Assembly (NCBI GenBank): GCA_046729855.1 | Contig: JBKPHM010000020.1 | Coordinates: forward strand, 1-36,827 | Source of the DNA: DATHSY01 sp046729855 | GTDB taxonomy: Bacteria > Actinomycetota > UBA4738 > HRBIN12 | Direction of reading: 5' to 3' | DNA length: 36,827 nt | Shown here: positions 33,935-36,827 of the stretch, piece by piece | How positions within the stretch are numbered: the stretch's first letter is position 1 | Layout: every line of letters begins with the position of its first letter | Made by a program: the position numbers and the translations under genes | The notes under the pieces: generated by a model | What the model saw: only the letters and a program-made list of their open reading frames with translations | Database searches by the model: none | What the model was told of the DNA's origin: nothing

Positions 33935-34910
33935 CGATCCTCACGATCCTTGTCATGACGTAGATGCCCAGGGCCATGAGGGCCCCGCCTACGATCAAGA
34001 AGATGCGTCCCAGGAAATGGGTGAACAGCAGCCCGACGTACTCGGGGTTCACGAGCGCGAGGTACGCGAAGATGCCGAAGGGCAGCACGGACAGGATCGT
34101 GATCGAGAGTCGCCCTTCCGCCGACAGGACCCTCACCTGGCGATGGACGTACGCCCGCTCGCGGACCGTGTTGGCCACGATGTCGAGCACCTCGGCCAGG
34201 TTTCCACCGACCTGCCGCTGGATGTTCACGGCCATGACCGCCCACCGCATGTCCTCGCTGCCGATGCGGTCGGCCATGTCGATCATCGCCTCGTCGACCG
34301 GCCGACCCAGTCGGATCTCCGACACCACCCGGTGGAACTCGGTGGCCGACGGGTCCTTGATCTCGCTGGCGACCTGGTCGAGCGCCTGAAGGAAGCTGTG
34401 CCCGGCTCGCAGGGAGCTCGCCAAGATCGACAGGACGTCGGCGAGCTGCTCGGACATCGCCTTCTGCCGCTGGCTCCGTGCGCGCGCCAACCACACGTAC
34501 GGGATCAGGCTCGCGGCACCGGCGATCATCAGGACGAAGATGATGTTCGGCAGCAGGAAGGCTCCCAGGATGCCGCCGGCGATGGCGCACACAGCGGTGA
34601 GCGCGATGAACTCGCCGGCCTTCATGGGCACGCCGGCCTGCTCGAGCTTCGCGTCGAGTCGGCCGCTGAACCCGCTCGCCTCGGCCAGCCGCTCTCCCGC
34701 CTCGGCCAGTCCCGCGGGCATCCACGTTGTCTCGGCCGTGCTCCTCTTGCCTCGCCCCATCAGGGTGGCCAGGGTCCGTCGCTGCCGGCCCTTCGCCCCC
34801 ACCGACAGGATGAGCACCGCCAGCAGGAAGGTCGCCGCGAAGGCGCTGCCGACGATGATCATGAGCCAGGCGTCGGTTCCGAACAGCTTCTGGATCTCGT
34901 CGATGATCAT
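33927..34910 (-). CDS. tadB: Tad pilus inner membrane protein TadB
   Basis: This 327-residue platform protein is paralogous to TadC: N-terminal TM (AWLMIIVGSAFAATFLLAVLI), two middle TMs (about 103-140) and a C-terminal TM pair. F-domain sequence is QLADVLSILASSLRAGHSFLQALDQVA and GRPVDEAMIDMADRIG. TadB and TadC heterodimerise under the TadA ATPase. ATG 34910 has GGAGGACGTCG before it and overlaps the tadA stop (ATGA), so the genes are translationally coupled. Confidence 0.93.
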   Translation of the reverse strand: MIIDEIQKLFGTDAWLMIIVGSAFAATFLLAVLILSVGAKGRQRRTLATLMGRGKRSTAETTWMPAGLAEAGERLAEASGFSGRLDAKLEQAGVPMKAGEFIALTAVCAIAGGILGAFLLPNIIFVLMIAGAASLIPYVWLARARSQRQKAMSEQLADVLSILASSLRAGHSFLQALDQVASEIKDPSATEFHRVVSEIRLGRPVDEAMIDMADRIGSEDMRWAVMAVNIQRQVGGNLAEVLDIVANTVRERAYVHRQVRVLSAEGRLSITILSVLPFGIFAYLALVNPEYVGLLFTHFLGRIFLIVGGALMALGIYVMTRIVRIDV

Positions 34911-36223
34911 CGACGTCCTCCACCTGGCTGGAAGACCTCGGCCGGCACCGAGACCCCTCGCTCGGAGAGGTGCTCCGTGAACTTCGGACGGAGGCCGGTC
35001 GGCTGGAGCTGACCGCGGAACCTACCCTCGTCGTCCATCCCGGCGCCATAGTCGAACAGGAACAGGTCCTGGAGGCTGATGACGTCGCCCTCCATACCGA
35101 CGATCTCGGTGATGTGGGTGATGCGACGCACCCCGTCCTTCATGCGCGCCTGGTGGACGATCAGGTTCAGCGCCGAGGAGATCTGCTCCCGGATCGCCCG
35201 GACGCCCAGGTCCATCCCGGCCATCAGCATCATCGTCTCGACACGGGACAGCGCGTCGCGCGGCGCGTTCGAGTGAACCGTCGAGATCGAACCGTCGTGG
35301 CCCGTGTTCATCGCCTGCATCATGTCCAGGGCCTCGCCGCCACGGACCTCACCGACCACGATCCGGTCGGGCCGCATACGCAGGGCGTTGCGGACCAGGT
35401 CGCGGATCGTGACCTCGCCCCGGCCCTCGATGTTCGGCGGCCGGTACTCGAGGCGCACCACGTGCGGCTGCTGGAGCCGGAGCTCGGCCGAGTCCTCGAT
35501 CGTGAGGATGCGCTCGTCGTCGGGCAGGAACGACGACAGCACGTTCAGCGTCGTCGTCTTCCCGGCGCCCGTCCCTCCGGATACCAGAATGTTCAGGCGC
35601 CCGCGGACGCAGGCGTCGAGCAGCTCCACGGTCTGCTTGGTCAGGGTCCCGAACGAGATCAGGTCCTCGGCCTGGTACGGCTCCGCGGAGAACTTCCGGA
35701 CCGTCAGGCAGGCGCCGTCGATCGAGAGCGGCGGGATGATCGCGTTCACACGCGAGCCGTCGGGCAGACGCGCGTCGACGTACGGCGACGACTCGTCGAT
35801 CCGGCGGCCCACCCGGGCCACGATCTTGTCGATGATCCGGCGGAGCTGAGCGTCGTCGTGGAACTTGGCACCGGTCCAGTAGATTCGGCCGGCGCGCTCG
35901 ACGTAGATCGAGTCCCAGCCGTTCACCATGATCTCGGTGACGTCGGGGTCTCGGGCGAAGGGCTCGAGCGGCCCGAGGCCCAGGACACTGTCCCCGATCT
36001 GACGGACGATCAGGAGCTTCTCCTGCGCGGAGAGGCCCGCCTCCTCCTCGTCCAGCAGCTCTCTGAGGTGCTGGTGGACGAGGCCCTCGAGCTGGCTGTC
36101 GGAGAGCGTGGCGTCGTAGAGCCGAGGCCCGAGCGTCTCCACCAGCCGGCCCTGGACCCGGTTCCGCGTCTCCGCGATCCGGTCCTTCGGTGTTGCGTTG
36201 GCCAGTCGATCTGCGAGCGTCAT
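34907..36223 (-). CDS. tadA: Tad pilus secretion ATPase TadA/CpaF
   Basis: The 438-residue VirB11-like ATPase powers Flp/Tad pilus assembly from the inner membrane. It has the N-terminal domain through DVTEIMVNGWDSIYVER, Walker A GGTGAGKTT (residues 216-224), the Asp box in ILTIEDSAEL, and Walker B and His boxes in RMRPDRIVVGEVRGGEALDM and GSISTVHSN. Length and order match CpaF. ATG 36223 has TAGGAGGACAACGAC upstream, 12 nt after the tadZ stop. No flp pilin, tadV peptidase or rcp genes are in this window; they may lie beyond the end. Confidence 0.95.
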   Translation of the reverse strand: MTLADRLANATPKDRIAETRNRVQGRLVETLGPRLYDATLSDSQLEGLVHQHLRELLDEEEAGLSAQEKLLIVRQIGDSVLGLGPLEPFARDPDVTEIMVNGWDSIYVERAGRIYWTGAKFHDDAQLRRIIDKIVARVGRRIDESSPYVDARLPDGSRVNAIIPPLSIDGACLTVRKFSAEPYQAEDLISFGTLTKQTVELLDACVRGRLNILVSGGTGAGKTTTLNVLSSFLPDDERILTIEDSAELRLQQPHVVRLEYRPPNIEGRGEVTIRDLVRNALRMRPDRIVVGEVRGGEALDMMQAMNTGHDGSISTVHSNAPRDALSRVETMMLMAGMDLGVRAIREQISSALNLIVHQARMKDGVRRITHITEIVGMEGDVISLQDLFLFDYGAGMDDEGRFRGQLQPTGLRPKFTEHLSERGVSVPAEVFQPGGGRR

Positions 36224-36235
36224 GTCGTTGTCCTC

Positions 36236-36827
36236 CTACCGCTTGAAGAGCCCGCGCTTGCCCTGCGAGGGCGTGGGTTCGCCCTCTCTGGCAGTGACGG
36301 CGCCGACGAACCGCGACGCCAGCCGCCGGACGCTCTCGGAGACATCGGAGTTTGGCTCGTCGAGCACGATCGGCCTTCCCTTGTTCAGGCAGGTCGGCAC
36401 GAGGCGGCTGGACGGGATCATCGCGTCCACCTGGATCTGCATGACCCGCTCCACGTCCTTGGCATCAAGGCCGACGCGACTGTCGGCCCGGTTCAGGACG
36501 ATGCGGAACCGCTCGCGCGGCACGCCGATCGTGAGCAGCGTCTCGAGTGCCTTCGAGAGGTGCTTGACGCCGACCACGTCGAGTTGCGTCACGAGACAGA
36601 TGGCATCCGACAGGTCGAAGCAGGCCAGGGCCAGGTCTGTGTAGGCGGCCGAGGCATCGACCACGACGAAAGCGAAGTTGTTGCGCAGCACCCGCAGGAA
36701 CTTGCCGACGGCCTCTCCGCTCGGGGGTGAGGCGGAGGGATCCGGCACGGCTCCGAACCCCCACAGGTGCTCGTCCAGCTTGGTGCCGTTCGCGAACAGG
36801 ACCTCGCGGTCGGCGCCCTCGCCGAGG
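36236..36827 (-). CDS. tadZ: TadZ/CpaE-type MinD-like ATPase, 5' end off the window
   Basis: The gene runs off the right edge; about 196 C-terminal residues are present and the N-terminus (receiver-like domain and Walker A) is missing. What remains is MinD/ParA-like: FAFVVVDASAAYTDLALACFD (Walker A'-distal Asp strand), ICLVTQLDVVGVKHLSKAL, RIVLNRADSRVGL, and a basic tail QGKRGLFKR. CpaE/TadZ localises the Tad machine at the pole. The frame stays open from 36748 to the edge, so a GTG at 36748 is not the real start. It precedes tadA by 12 nt, the usual tadZ-tadA order. Confidence 0.88.
   Translation of the reverse strand, partial: LGEGADREVLFANGTKLDEHLWGFGAVPDPSASPPSGEAVGKFLRVLRNNFAFVVVDASAAYTDLALACFDLSDAICLVTQLDVVGVKHLSKALETLLTIGVPRERFRIVLNRADSRVGLDAKDVERVMQIQVDAMIPSSRLVPTCLNKGRPIVLDEPNSDVSESVRRLASRFVGAVTAREGEPTPSQGKRGLFKR

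Overview
The window is about 36.8 kb of very GC-rich DNA, almost gapless coding, with many GTG/TTG starts, 1-4 nt stop/start overlaps and no RNA genes, insertion sequences, phage genes or CRISPR arrays. Codon bias, leaderless-looking gene starts, the aerobic CO-dehydrogenase-like (Cox) genes, the glycolate oxidase trio and a Tad pilus locus suggest a high-GC Gram-positive lineage, most likely a deep-branching Actinomycetota (a GC-rich Chloroflexota is not excluded). This placement is inference from style and gene content only.

Layout: (1) 21-4275: pirin, a stand-alone Lrp/AsnC effector domain, an MFS exporter, and an ABC-2 type ATPase/permease pair. (2) 4277-11049, minus strand: a sugar-uptake operon read as ATPase, GH1 beta-glucosidase, lipoprotein binding protein, MalF-like and MalG-like permeases, and a small unknown membrane protein. 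(3) 11142-12719: macro-domain hydrolase, rhodanese, and a cysteine-rich VanY-like peptidase on the minus strand. (4) 12718-17157: glcD-glcE-glcF glycolate oxidase operon ending in a secreted protein. (5) 17269-28995: a molybdenum hydroxylase locus. The minus-strand run is two pilin-like genes, coxS, coxL, coxM, mscS, doxX, moxR and a CoxE-like VWA gene. The facing arm has xdhC, then coxG and a mocA-like nucleotidyltransferase, with an SDR gene on the minus strand between them. (6) 29246-32987: an omega-amidase-type nitrilase and class III aminotransferase, divergent from a methylmalonate-semialdehyde dehydrogenase (mmsA). (7) 32984-36827: tadZ (partial), tadA, tadB, tadC.

How the genes fit together: the Cox-like locus supplies the three enzyme subunits plus the usual maturation set (MoxR AAA+ ATPase, VWA protein, XdhC, CoxG, MocA-like). 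The large subunit has the AYRGAGR loop of 'form II' enzymes, not the AYxCSFR loop of true CO dehydrogenase, so the substrate is open. Glycolate oxidase, beta-glucoside uptake and the aminotransferase/MmsA pair suggest a scavenging aerobic heterotroph living on small organic acids, plant-type glycosides and amino-acid or pyrimidine breakdown products.

The most unusual points are a 13-bp tandem repeat that has apparently read doxX into the moxR gene, seven genes with a TANNNT box only 6-10 nt before the start codon (probable leaderless transcripts), two paralogous disulfide pilin-like genes at the head of the Cox-like run, and a peptidase gene whose start codon overlaps that of glcD within one CCATGG.
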